From Nemertoderma westbladi (lineage: Eukaryota; Xenacoelomorpha; Nemertodermatida; Nemertodermatidae), in the NCBI GenBank assembly GCA_032718475.1, contig JAUCBJ010008600.1:1-64000 (forward strand): a DNA stretch of 64,000 nt, in the 5' to 3' direction. Below are positions 12,401-24,400 of this stretch, piece by piece. The position numbers were made by a program, and so were the translations under genes. The stretch's first letter is position 1. The number at the start of each line of letters is the position of its first letter. The notes under the pieces are model-generated. The model was not told the DNA's origin and did not search any database. It saw nothing but the letters and a program-made list of their open reading frames with translations.

Positions 12401-15400
12401 AAATATCATATGGTGTCAGTGTACACAACTCGGGAAATTTCTCGTCAAGTCGAGTTGGGATTGCATTGACCATTGGTGGGCTGGACAATTTCAAATTTTT
12501 CTTCCATGGGCTTTCATCATTCGCGTCATCAGATGATTCATCAGAAGATATAGGCCCATCCAATTCTTCTTCAAGTTCGATTTCGCCTGCAGGTTCTCCA
12601 AATTCCTCACCTTCCTCGTCACTAGGTAAATTTGTATCCCCAGCATCTGGAGGCAATATAGTAAATGTTGCTGGTCGACTGGATGTAGCGGCATGAGCAA
12701 TAGCATCTGCCAATGTGACAAAACGGGTAGCTTCAGTATGCCTCCCGGGCCCATAAAACTTGGAACAATGCATTGAAATGCAATTCATTCAACACTTTAG
12801 CGCGCTTGCCAGACTTTTTTTGTACTGTACCTGAACTGATTGTCTGTGTCTGATTATCAGCTATAGCCCTACTGCAGTTAGTTAGGCTATTCAGCTATAG
12901 TACTGATAAGCAGGACATCTAGGCTTACTGTTATAAGCTAACTGGAAAAGATTTACTGTTGTTAAGATAGGTTCCGGTAGCCATTTATCAGATGATGTAT
13001 ACCGGGATGTTCTGTCAGATTTACTTTCGGTTTATCGAGTTCAGTTTATAGGCCTATAGGTATAGTATACAATGCGTAAGTAATGCCTTACCTCTAGAGT
13101 GGGCCTACACGTGCAATGTACACATACTAGTTTACTACATAGACTAGGCCTATCAAGTTATCGACTATTATTTCAAGAAGTACATTGTGCACAAAAGTAC
13201 TGTATAAAGTACTGCTGTTCCGATATACTGATCTACACTGTGTTCTGCTGTACCTAGGGAGGCCTTCACTGTACCTACAGTATAGACCTATGCAATGTAC
13301 TGTACAGTACACTTGACAATCGAGTTATGTTCTTCACATTTCCACTGGTCATTTGGACAACTTGTAGACATTTTTTCAAAGATGATCAACATCAGGTCAA
13401 GAATGCAATTTATTCGAGTCAGGTCTAGAATGTGGACTGTATAACAGCTAAACAAGGTAAAATGATGCGTCATAGCAACATAATTGTACAGTAAATATAA
13501 CTGTTAGTATATGAAGCAATTTTCAAAAAAAAAGTAAAAAAAATGTGTTTGAAGTCCCAACGCACCTTAAATGGAACATTTCACTTTGCTGCTGTATTAA
13601 ACATTGTTAAATAAAAATTTGAAAGCTAAAACTGATAAAAATGATTATCATAGCATTCAGGCCAACAGGAAAGCTAACTTTTGAAAATTTTTGACCAACC
13701 CACATCTCATAAATTTAAGATTCAAAAAGACACCTAAATTTTTCAAAAATGGCACTTTTCAACACGCAATTTCCAGTTATTAAATTGATAAAATTTGGTC
13801 ACTACTAGTACTACTACTACTACTACTAGGATCGGCATGCTGCATTGCAGCTGCATTTTTAAGAATGCTGTGCCGGCTTATCGACAAAATCGCACCGCCA
13901 CAACTCCCTATCACCCATGACATTTGCTAGATCATCCGCATCTTCAAGGCCAGTGTCCTTTAAGATGCGTCTCAAGAAAGTCATGGGTTGTCCACCATGC
14001 TTATTCACTCCATGAGGCTGCCAAAGTACAAGATTATGCACTGGCTGGTCCTCACGGCGAAAGCAATGTCCTGCAAAGCGGAGCCGATTTTGTTCTAGTG
14101 TCAAGCTTGGGGGAACCAATGAGACACCTCCAATGTTATATAGTGTCTGGTTGGAGATGTGTGCATTGTACTTGACACAATGTACCCGGCGTAGCATTCT
14201 TGTGAATGTGCCATCCAGAGATTTGGTGTCCTCAGCAGTTAGAGCCCAGCATGGACTCCCGTAGAGGAGTACTGGAACTACTGCTGCTCTAAATAATCGG
14301 ACCTTAAGTTTCCGATTAATTCTAGGTGACTTCCAAATCCTGGAAAGCCTATTCAAGGCTGCCCATGCCTTTCCCTTACGTATTCGAAGGTCCTCACCTG
14401 ACTTCCGGATCCATGATCCCAGGTAACAGAAGTCGTCCACATGCTCAAGCATACCATCCTTTGAGCTTATGCTCATCCGATCAGAGACTTGCTGAGGACT
14501 TTCAAAGTTAACTGTCAGAATTTTGGTCTTTCTGGAGTTAATAAAAAGACCAACACTAGAAGCAGCATGTTCTAATGAGCTGAGGAGCCGCTGGGCTCCC
14601 TCTAATGATTCTGAGAGTACTCCTAAGTCATCAGCAAAGTCTAGATCAGTTAGGTACTTGGCAGGATTTCCTCGACTTCTGGAGCCAGTAGGTGGAGTTA
14701 TCATCACCCCATCATCATTATGATGATCTAAGGACATGCGTAGAACATAGTCAACCACAATAATGAACAAGAATGGTGCAAGTGTGTCTCCTTGGAGGAC
14801 GCCCCATAACACTTCAAATGGTTCTGTGTCACCGTCAACAGTAGACACAAATGTTGTTGAACCATCGTATACTGATCTGATTGCTGCAATAATTTCATCA
14901 GGAATCCCATATAATGAAAGTATGCTGAACATACGTGAGCGAGAGACTGAATCAAAGGCCTTGAAGAAGTCAACAAAGATAACAGCCAGATGCCTGTCTT
15001 TCTTTTTTGATAACTCTTCAATTATCCTTCTAAGTGCCAAAATGGGCTCCATGGTCCCACGACCTTTACGGAACCCATTCTGATTTCCACGTAGCAGTCT
15101 CTCAATGGGATCCCTGATGCGATTTAATAGAATTCTATTGTATAGTTTTGCAGCAATCGAGATCAATGAGATTCCCCGAAAAGAACCATAGAGTGTTAGG
15201 TTGCCTTTCTTGGGAACTGGCACCAACTTATTTGTTTTCATTTCTTGTGGGACTCTTGTTGTACGGTACATGTCTACTATGATGGGATAGATGAGCTTTA
15301 AACACTCAGGTATTTTAAAGACCTCAGGGGGAACACCATCTACTCCACTGGCACGATTGGTCTTAATGCTCTTTGCAGCAGCATTCACTTCTGCAAAGGA

Positions 15401-18400
15401 GATATCAAAAGGGCATATGCAAGTAAGGTGTCATTATGTGGGGAAACATGTAATTTACTCATATCAAAAAAAAAATCACGTTTTTTTCAAAGCAGGAGCC
15501 GCCCATGTCTCTCCATATACCATGTTCCATTTAAGGTGCAATGGGCGTTAAATGGTTAAAGCAGTGAGAAAGCCAGGGGTGTTTTCCTGCGACAGTTTTG
15601 GTGTATGTTGCAGACATTTTTCACAAAGCAACTTCATTGCTAAGCCATTTAAAAGAAAAGAGATGAGAGATTCCGCTGTGCCATCATTATGTCTACCAGG
15701 ATCAGAGAAGAGTGAAACAACACTTTCTAAACGTGTTAACTTCTATGGTAGATGCAAAAAACCAACAAACCGGATAACACTGGCAAAGGACTTCGATAGG
15801 GACCAAGAGTCAAAATTTAGAGACTTGGATCAACTGGTGGGTGTGACAGTTACTTACAAAAAGTATTTCAGTACCTATTTTAAGTAAGCTAAGTACGCTA
15901 AGGCGATGAGCCTTAGTGTACTGGTATCATTAGGCAACGGTGTCTGTCTGGTTAATTTTTTATTTTAGTTAGTATGATAACGAAATCATCCACTTCCTTG
16001 TGAGGAACAAGCATTGCCGTCGGGTTTTAAGTTTCGAACCTTCATTGATTAAGAAAGCACTTATGATTAGATATAGAAGTAAGGCAGCCTACGAGGAACT
16101 CTTGTCTGTCTTTCCTCAGTTCCCTAGTCTATCTGTTTTGGAGAAAATAACTAAAGGATCCATCGATTCATACAAACTTCTCCAGAAAATGAAGGTGGAC
16201 AAAAACGTTGTTGTGTATTTGGACGAAATTCACTTGCAGAAAGAGGCGGTTTTTACCACGGTGGTGTTACAGAATCGGATATAGGATCTTTGAATAGTTT
16301 TATGGTTAGAGGTCTGAGTCATGGGCAACCATTAGTAGTGAAATCTGTACCCACTGCAACCGCTATGACAGGATGGGAGATCATTAGTAACTTAGAAGAA
16401 GTTTTCAGCAACCTAATATCAAGTGGCGACAAGTGATAATTCACCAAAAAACGCTAATGCTATATTTAAGCATTTTGACAATTCACAAAAAACGCTAATG
16501 CTATATTTAAGCATTTTGACAATTCAGAAATTTTACAAGGTATCATTCCGCTCTTCGATTATAACCATCTATTAAAGAATACCAGGAATAGTTCAAACTA
16601 GGCATCTTTGTTTTACCACAGTTCAGTTGGCAGTTTAAGAATGATACGATTTTCACCAGGTAGTGAAGCAAAGGTTAGTGGTGTGGCCGAAGTTTATTGT
16701 TTGGACACTTCTCATAATAGTACTGCTCATTTACGACGAGCACCCAAGCTGACATTCTCGACATTACATGTCCAGAAGAAAAAACAAAACACTCAGCTTA
16801 TGCTAAATCTTTACAGCGATTGTACGGAGAGTGCTCTGAGATATTATATTGACAGAAACAGTCCGACAGCAAATTTTGTGCGATTGATGAGGTTATTTTG
16901 GGCATTTATGAACACCATTACTAGGTATCCAAAGACATCCACTATGTATACTGAGACACACCACAAAGACCAGATTGAGAGACGACGATTCTTGAAACAC
17001 TTTGGCGATTGGGTGGAGGCATGGCGAGATTCGGGAAAGCCAGGTCTATCACCTCAAACCTTTAACGCCCTCCTATTGACTGTGCGCAATACAGAGAAAG
17101 TGTTTAAACTCGTGTTTGAGGAACTGGGATACAGCTTGTTTAACACTCATGTCCTTGGAGACGATGCATTGGAGTTACATTACTCTATGTCTGGTGGCCG
17201 GTTTCTAATTGCTCTTCGTGACGCACTAAACTCCAATAAAATTTTATCAATACGACTAATCATAGATGAAGACCTCGAAGTATCCGACTTTCTGTTGAAG
17301 AAAGATTACCACAATGAAGCCGCATTGTTATTCGATGAAGTGTCTGAAATTGTGGATGAAGATGAGTTTCGTTGTCTAACTGTCAATGAAGAATCTCTAG
17401 ATATTGTTGAATACATCTCAGGATGGATTGTGAAAACAGTAGGGGTCAACTGCCTAAACTGTAATTGAAACGGTACAAATGACATCATTTGCGAATCTAA
17501 AAGAAGTGGGTCTACATCTAATGAGTCATCTCGCCACTTTCTACATGATATAAATCGCGGTGGTTTAACCATTCCACATCAAAATCTTGTCAAAGTCTTG
17601 TCAACTTCGTTTGTAATTGTCTCGGTAACCTAGAACTAGCATATAACTTCCTGCAAAAAAATATTAAAGATGACAAATTCATATCAGCCGAAGTTCTCTT
17701 TCAGTACCTACAAATGCTTCCAGTAGATTCTTTGCATACAAGATCAATAATTTGCGATATTCACTCCACAGTTATTCCTCGAAATCTTTACACAAAATTA
17801 TCAATGTGTTTCTGAAGGCACAGAGAAATCACTTGGCTGAGCTATTAGCTGAGAAAGAAAGCTACAAGACTCGGTTGGACGGTGTTAAGGCACCTCAGTG
17901 AAACAAGGGAAGGAAATTGATCTGAAGCGCCGGTTGGAGGAATAAGAAAAATAATGCTGGGTTACAGAGCAGATCAGGCAACTTATTGATGAAACGGAAG
18001 CTATAGTGTATGTATATCGCTTTAACCTTTGAACAAATTTGGAAGCAATATTTACTGTATTTTCACTCATCGTAGTTAAAATAAAGGCAAAAAATGAAAA
18101 ATGTCTGTTGCAATGGCAACGAGATCGATGACCACCAATTTTTTTTCAAAATTTTTATTCATGCATCGAGTACAATAGATTAAAGCAATAAAAAGAATGA
18201 CTCGTGAAATCGCACATCTATTTGGTTCCGTGTATATTTAGTATTCCATGGGTAGTAGGCCTATTGGAAAATGCAATATACTACCAGATGGTATGGTATG
18301 AAATTAAGTGACATCGATATACGATTTGTACAACAGACGAATACGAAGTTAGGACAATTTCGACCCAACAAATTTTTCTAAAATCTTGGGTAGTAATTGT

Positions 18401-21400
18401 CTGGGTCACAATTGTCCAGGTCGTAAATCTCGCAATTGTCCGGATCCAGATAGTAAAAAACGATGAAATGTAAATCATAGATCATTATAATCAGAAACAA
18501 TTAGTTATATAACATCATAGATTTCAAAATTATATCAATAGCTAGTAAAAAATATAATTAAATAAAATTATCCAAAACAAAAAAAAAACAGTAAAAGCAA
18601 TAAATAATGCATGAACAATGTTAACAATATACGCACAGTTAAACGAGACAATCTAGCAAAAAAACATATAGTCTAGTCAAGTTAACCAAATTGCAATAGT
18701 TTTGACTTCTGATGTGATTTGTTCTATAGGCATCCAGCAATGTCCTGCACAAAATCGGGAAAAATCGGTCCAGGGGGAAGGCTGTTTCATTGGAGATTGA
18801 CTAAAAAGATATTGTGCTCTAAATCGTGAACGGATTTATGATTTTTGATGGAACATTTTTATAATTATCACACACATTAGTCTTTATAGTTTGACGCATC
18901 AACCAATTCCAGATAACTAGAGCCGTTGCTATGGTAATAAAAAAATTGTAAATCGATTTACGTATTATTATTATATATATATAATATATATTGTGCAGGT
19001 CTATAACTAGTGATGATGAAGGGTTTTGTTATTTTCATTTCCGTTTATATTTCTAATGTGCAATGTGTGCTTACAACAATACCATTGCTTGTTGGTGTTT
19101 CTATAATAATAATAATAATAATATAACAGAGTCTAGTATACATCTGATTGATGTTGGTTTTTTATATAAGTAGCTTATATATGACGTCAGTTTGTAGTAG
19201 AGTTCAGCACCTCAAACTTTTATTTACGGGAATGACTGCACACATCCTTGGTACACCTTATATACAGCTATCTTTATATGCAGAATAATGGGATTGTCCC
19301 TTAAATCATCCCATAGACCTCATAGTCCTCAACCGATTTTGATCAAATTTGCAGAGGTGATGATGATGGTTATCAGAATGTTATTTTTTGAAGTTTCATA
19401 TTACCAATCAATGGGCTGTTATTTTCCCCACTACTTTACTACTTCTTATTGAAATGGGGAGGTATATACGGCTATAATACCTTCTGCAAATAAATCATGT
19501 ATATAGTCATACATCATGTCATACAGATTAATTTGCTTCAGGTATTATATCCGTATATTCCGTTCTCGAACAAACAATAATTATAGTTTATCATGTATTC
19601 TCGCTTATTCTCAAATCTGATTGGCTAAACAATAGGGTGATATAACTGTATATCAACCAGCTAAAGCCAAAATCCCCAATGTTAACACTCCTAATACAAA
19701 ATTCTAGAACTTAAATAACTGTATATCACCCAGCTAAAGCCAAAATACCCAATTTAACTATATTAACACTCCTAATACAAAATTATAAAACTTACACATT
19801 TATTGTTGTGTTTTAGACATTATTTATTGCACAGTCTTCCAAAAGTTGAAAGAATTTATATCCATTCCCAACTGATTTAAAATCACTTTTGTAGCTAATA
19901 GGAATATAACAGTTGCCAACTATACTGTAGTATAGCCTGTGTGACCGTTTTTTGAAAATTTTGCATCATCTTTTCGGTTAGAGTTCCGTATAGCACTACA
20001 TTTATAAATCATATATCATTGATAAAATGGCAACATTGAGGAGTTTCAGAACAATATAAAAGTATTATATACTATTATAGAACATAAATACAATAGAAAA
20101 TGTAATGTTCTAGAACATATAGAACATTATATTTTGAACATATATTTATTTTAACATCGCTAGTAAATTAAAATGAAATATTTTTAAGTAAATTTCTTAA
20201 TACTTTTCAATTTCAATTTTCAATTTCAATTTTCAATTTCAATTTTCAATTTTACAATATTTGAAATGCTTATAGGAAAATATTGAATCCGAAAATATGG
20301 GGAAGAGAAGTCAAACTATCTCGGTTTCAGATTTCATGCAACTCTATTTCCCAAGCAGAATTTCATGCGAACAAATGTCATTCAAATTAGTAATACTCAC
20401 ACCATTTGCCTTCACTCGAGTATTTAAATTGAGCACTTTTCTTTGATTAAGTGAGGTAGAGTGATCGGTGAATGTGCGGAAATAGTGGAGGCAACCCAAA
20501 GACTCCTTTTTCTTGCCTCTTTGTTACATAATACCTAAGCAGGGAGGGCGCAATAACAACTACCAAGGGTAAACACTTCATTACTATCCAACCCTTGATT
20601 TATTCCCCGATCAGAAGCCATATAGGATCGGCATGCTGCATTGCAGCTGCATTTTTAAGAATGCTGTGCCGGCTTGTCAACAAAATTGCACCGCCACAAC
20701 TCCCTATCACCCATGACATTTGCTAGATCATCCGCATCTTTAAGGCCAGTGTCCTTTAAGATGCGTCTCAAGAAGGTCATGGGCTGTCCACCATGCTTAT
20801 TCACTCCATGAGGCTGCCAAAGTACAAGATTATGCACTGGCTGGTCCTCACGGCGAAAGCAATGTCCTGCAAAGCGGAGGCGATTTTGTTCTAGTGTCAA
20901 GCTTGGGGGAACCAATGAGACACCTCCAATGTTATATAGTGTCTGGTTGGAGATGTGTGCATTGTACTTGACACAATGAACCCGGCGTAGCATTCTTGTG
21001 AATGTGCCATCCAGAGATTTGGTGTCCTCAGCAGTTAGAGCCCAGCATGGACTCCCATAGAGGAGTACTGGAACTACTGCTGCTCTAAATAATCGGACCT
21101 TAAGTTTCCGATTAATTCTCGGTGACTTCCAAATCCTGGAAAGCCTATTCAAGGCTGCCCATGCCTTTCCCTTACGTATTCGAAGGTCCTCACCTGACTT
21201 CCGGATCCATGATCCCAGGTAACAGAAGTCGTCCACATGCTCAAGCATACCATCCTTTGAGCTTATGCTCATCCGATCAGAGACTTGCTGAGGACTTTCA
21301 AAGTTAACTGTCAGAATTTTGGTCTTTCTGGAGTTAATAAAAAGACCAACACTAGAAGCAGCATGTTCTAATGAGCTGAGGAGCCATTGGGCTCCCTCTA

Positions 21401-24400
21401 ATGATTCTGAGAGTACTCCTAAGTCATCAGCAAAGTCTAGATCAGTTAGGTACTTGGCAGGATTTCCTCGACTTCTGGAGCCAGTAGGTGGAGTTATCAT
21501 CACCCCATCATCATTATGATGATCTAAGGACATGCGTAGAACATAGTCAACCACAATAATGAACAAGAATGGTGCAAGTGTGTCTCCTTGGAGCACGCCC
21601 CATAACACTTCAAATGGTTCTGTGTCACCGTCAACAGTAGACACAAATGTTGTCGAACCATCGTATACTGATCTGATTGCTGCAATAATTTCAACAGGAA
21701 TCCCATATAATGAAAGTATGCTGAACATACGTGAGCGAGAGACTGAATCAAAGGCCTTGAAGAAGTCAACAAAGATAACAGCCAGATGCCTGTCTTTCTT
21801 TTTTGATAATTCTTCAATTATCCTTCTAAGTGCCAAAATGGGCTCCATGGTCCCACGACCTTTACGGAACCCATTCTGATTTCCACGGAGCAGTCTCTCA
21901 ATGGGATCCCTGATGCGATTTAATAGAATCCTATTGTATAGCTTTGCAGCAATCGAGATCAATGAGATTCCCCGAAAAGAACCATAGAGTGTTAGGTTGC
22001 CCTTTTTTTTTTCTCTAGCGGTAGGACTGTATATTGAATTAAGCTTAACAGGGTCACATTATGACAATTGACAATAACAATAACAATTCGGACAGATAAG
22101 GCCCTATATCCAGCTTAGTTATTATATCAGATTAGAGTTGCTAGGAGTGACAGTTGTAAATATATGGTAAACAATAAACTTTATAAAATAAAAATATACT
22201 AGACCGACGGGCGCGCTGACTCACAACCAAGCCACAAAATAGAAGGCACATCAATAAACATAAAAAATAAAAATAATATAATGTAGCAACATACAGTGAA
22301 ATTTAATTTACATTACCAAATGAATCTATTTAATTAGCTAACAAAGACAGTTGAAGGGAAAAGGTATATATGCAAGCAAGTAAGTAAATATTTTGGGCTA
22401 ATGGTTTTGTTTTATTGTGAAAGTAGCCGAAAACGCTGAGTAGAGACAATAAAGGTGTTTAGAAGGGAGAAATATTTGTTGTAATCGGTCGCAGATATAC
22501 CTTGTCCCTCTAAAACAGAGTTTAATGACAGTGAAGCCCCCATGGCTTCCAACCCAACCTTCAGTGTACGGCGGGCACCAGAGTAACTCGGACAAGTTAT
22601 AAAAAAGTGAAAGGCGTTTTCTGTGGCAGCACCGCATGAGGTGCACTCAGGTGAGTCCTGAAGGTGCCTGGATACCATGTCTGCAGATAATTCACTACAC
22701 CGCAGTCGCAACTGGCAGACAATGATTTGAAATTTGCGGGTTCCAACACAGTAAAATGGTTTGATAACATTATTTGAAATGAGTCGGGATTTAAACGTCG
22801 GGAGAGGGAGTGAACGTGTTGAAAAAGGGAGATCGTTCCATTTTTTTATAGTGTTTGGAAAGAAAGATTTGCCATAAAGGTCTTTACGGTACGATATTTG
22901 GGAAATGTTGGCGCTGTTTCTGAGAGGGTAACTATGTGATGGGTTTTGCCCCACTGTAATTGGGATTCTGGAAAATAAGTACTCCGGAGTTAACTTGTTA
23001 ATAATTTTATAAAAAGTTATTAAGCAGATGGCTGAGCGCCTGGAAGAGAGACTCTGAATGTTGCATTCGGTATATAACTTGCTATGTGAAGTGCGAGATG
23101 GAGCACCAGTGGCAATTCTTAGAATTTCAAGTTCAAAATTGTCAAGTAGTTCAGACATTTCTTGAGATATGTTGTTCCAGACCGCACAGCCGTATTCCAG
23201 TTTAGGACGTATAAATGTTTTGTATATTTTTAGTATTGCATCTTTGGATAGGACGTATTTAGTTTTCCGCAGAACCAATAGATTTCTCGAAACTGAGTTA
23301 ATTAGTTCTAGGACATGGTCATTGAACTTGAAATTGGAAGAAAATACCAGTCCCAGGTGTTTGTGAGTCTCACCACACGGAAGGACCTCACCATTTAGAT
23401 ATAGTGGCACTGTCTGGTAGGGGATGGAACCACACATAGTCATTACAATGGTTTTCTCTGGGTTAAAAGTTACGAGCCATTTAGTAGCCCAAGTGTGTAG
23501 TTCATGAAGTTCGTGGTTAAGAAAGTGAGCGCGCACAACAGGATGACTGATTCTAGATGAAAGAGATGTATCGTCAGCAAACAGTGAACAGTTTGCCGAC
23601 AATACATCAACAAGGTCATTTATATAAATAATAAATAAGATGGGACCGAGCACACTTCCCTGGGGTACGCCTGCGAGCACCGCCAGAAACAGTGAGCATG
23701 TCCCATCTAGTACTACACGCTGCCAACGCCCTGATAAATAACATTGGAACCATGCCAATAAACGACCGCGGATTCCCATTCTATATAATTTTTCAAGGAG
23801 ACCTGCGTGCCATACCCTGTCAAAGGCTTTTGTGACATCACAGAATATTACTTGTGTGACGTCGCCTTCATCCCATGCCTGGCACCAGGAGTCGTATAGG
23901 AAGAGAAGTTGGTTTTGGCAACTATCGCGGGGAATAAATCCTGATTGTCGTTTCGATATTTTATGCCATAGGAAATTCCAGATATGCTTTCTGACAACAG
24001 TTTCAAAAAGCTTAGAAAGGTTATTTAATAAAGAAATTGGGCGATAGTTGCCAGAATTATAAAATTCTCCCTTTTTAAAAATTGGAGTAATATTAGAATA
24101 CTTCCAGGATTGTGGAAAAATAGAAATGTTAAGTAACGCATTAAATAAAATAGTTAGACCAACTATTAAAGAGCCGGATAATGATTTAATAACTCTGTTA
24201 CTTATTCCATCGATACCAGGAGATCCATTCGTTTTTAAGGATGAAATACCTGCACCTACGTCCTCTTCTGAAATCTGTATGTGCTCTAGGACTGCTTCTT
24301 CAGGGACGCCCTGAACAGTAGAGGGGTCGGGGTGTAGTGAAGTCGGGGGTAAAGATTGTGGTATGGGATGTACCGCTGCAGGCTCCACGGGATATACCAC

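Larger units (their letters stand above)
10161..15555 (-). mobile_element. piggyBac-like DNA transposon inserted at TTAA inside the THAP codons
   Basis: Seen: TTAA at 10157-10160 and 15556-15559 flank inverted ends CCGTCTAACGCCCA (left) and CCATTTAACGCCCA (right, read inward). Removing 10161-15559 restores a continuous THAP frame (KWL-K-AVRKPG), which proves the boundaries. Subterminal motifs (ATGTTCCATTTAAGGTGCG types) occur near 10288, 10447, 13557 (inverted) and 15524. The element carries an apparently intact transposase on minus (10624-12788) and a 5'-truncated RTE-like LINE (13829-15406). The remaining spacer 12789-13828 is AT-rich and contains no gene I can support. Confidence 0.9.
10057..17700 (+). 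pseudogene. P-element-type THAP transposase, split and frame-broken
   Basis: Pieces in order: THAP N-half at 10057-10160 (MPRVCCVPNCGVRAG, then KWL); THAP C-half at 15556-15700 (GVCCRHFSQSNF, DSAVPSLCLPG); a probable intron about 15883-15971; the catalytic block at 15972-16284 (ALMIRYRSKAAYEELLSVFP, VVYLDEIHL with a catalytic D); a one-base shift, then SFMVRGLSHGQPLVVKS to 16436; a 43-bp tandem duplication at 16437-16525; and the C-terminal part at 16526-17468 (FDYNHLLKNTRN, ANFVRLMRLFW, YISGWIVK). A further decayed piece at 17470-17700 includes NRGGLTIPH. Known: P transposases bind DNA by the THAP zinc finger and cut with a DDE/RNase H core. Besides the piggyBac insertion there are at least three internal lesions, so it is inactive. 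The paralogue at 37179-38902 supports the alignment. Confidence 0.82.
9649..18252 (+). mobile_element. P-element-like (THAP transposase) DNA transposon with about 150-bp inverted repeats, host to a nested piggyBac
   Basis: Seen: near-identical inverted repeats of about 150 bp at 9650-9800 and 18105-18250, both opening CCATGGAA, then ACTAAATATACACGGAACCA. CATG-type termini are typical of P elements. Between them lies a THAP-type P transposase gene, degraded and split by a piggyBac-like element (10161-15555). P elements make 8-bp target duplications; here the flanks share only GTAGGC in the right register, so the duplication is decayed or the edge is off by a base or two. Without the piggyBac insertion the element would be about 3.2 kb, normal for the group. 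Confidence 0.8.
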
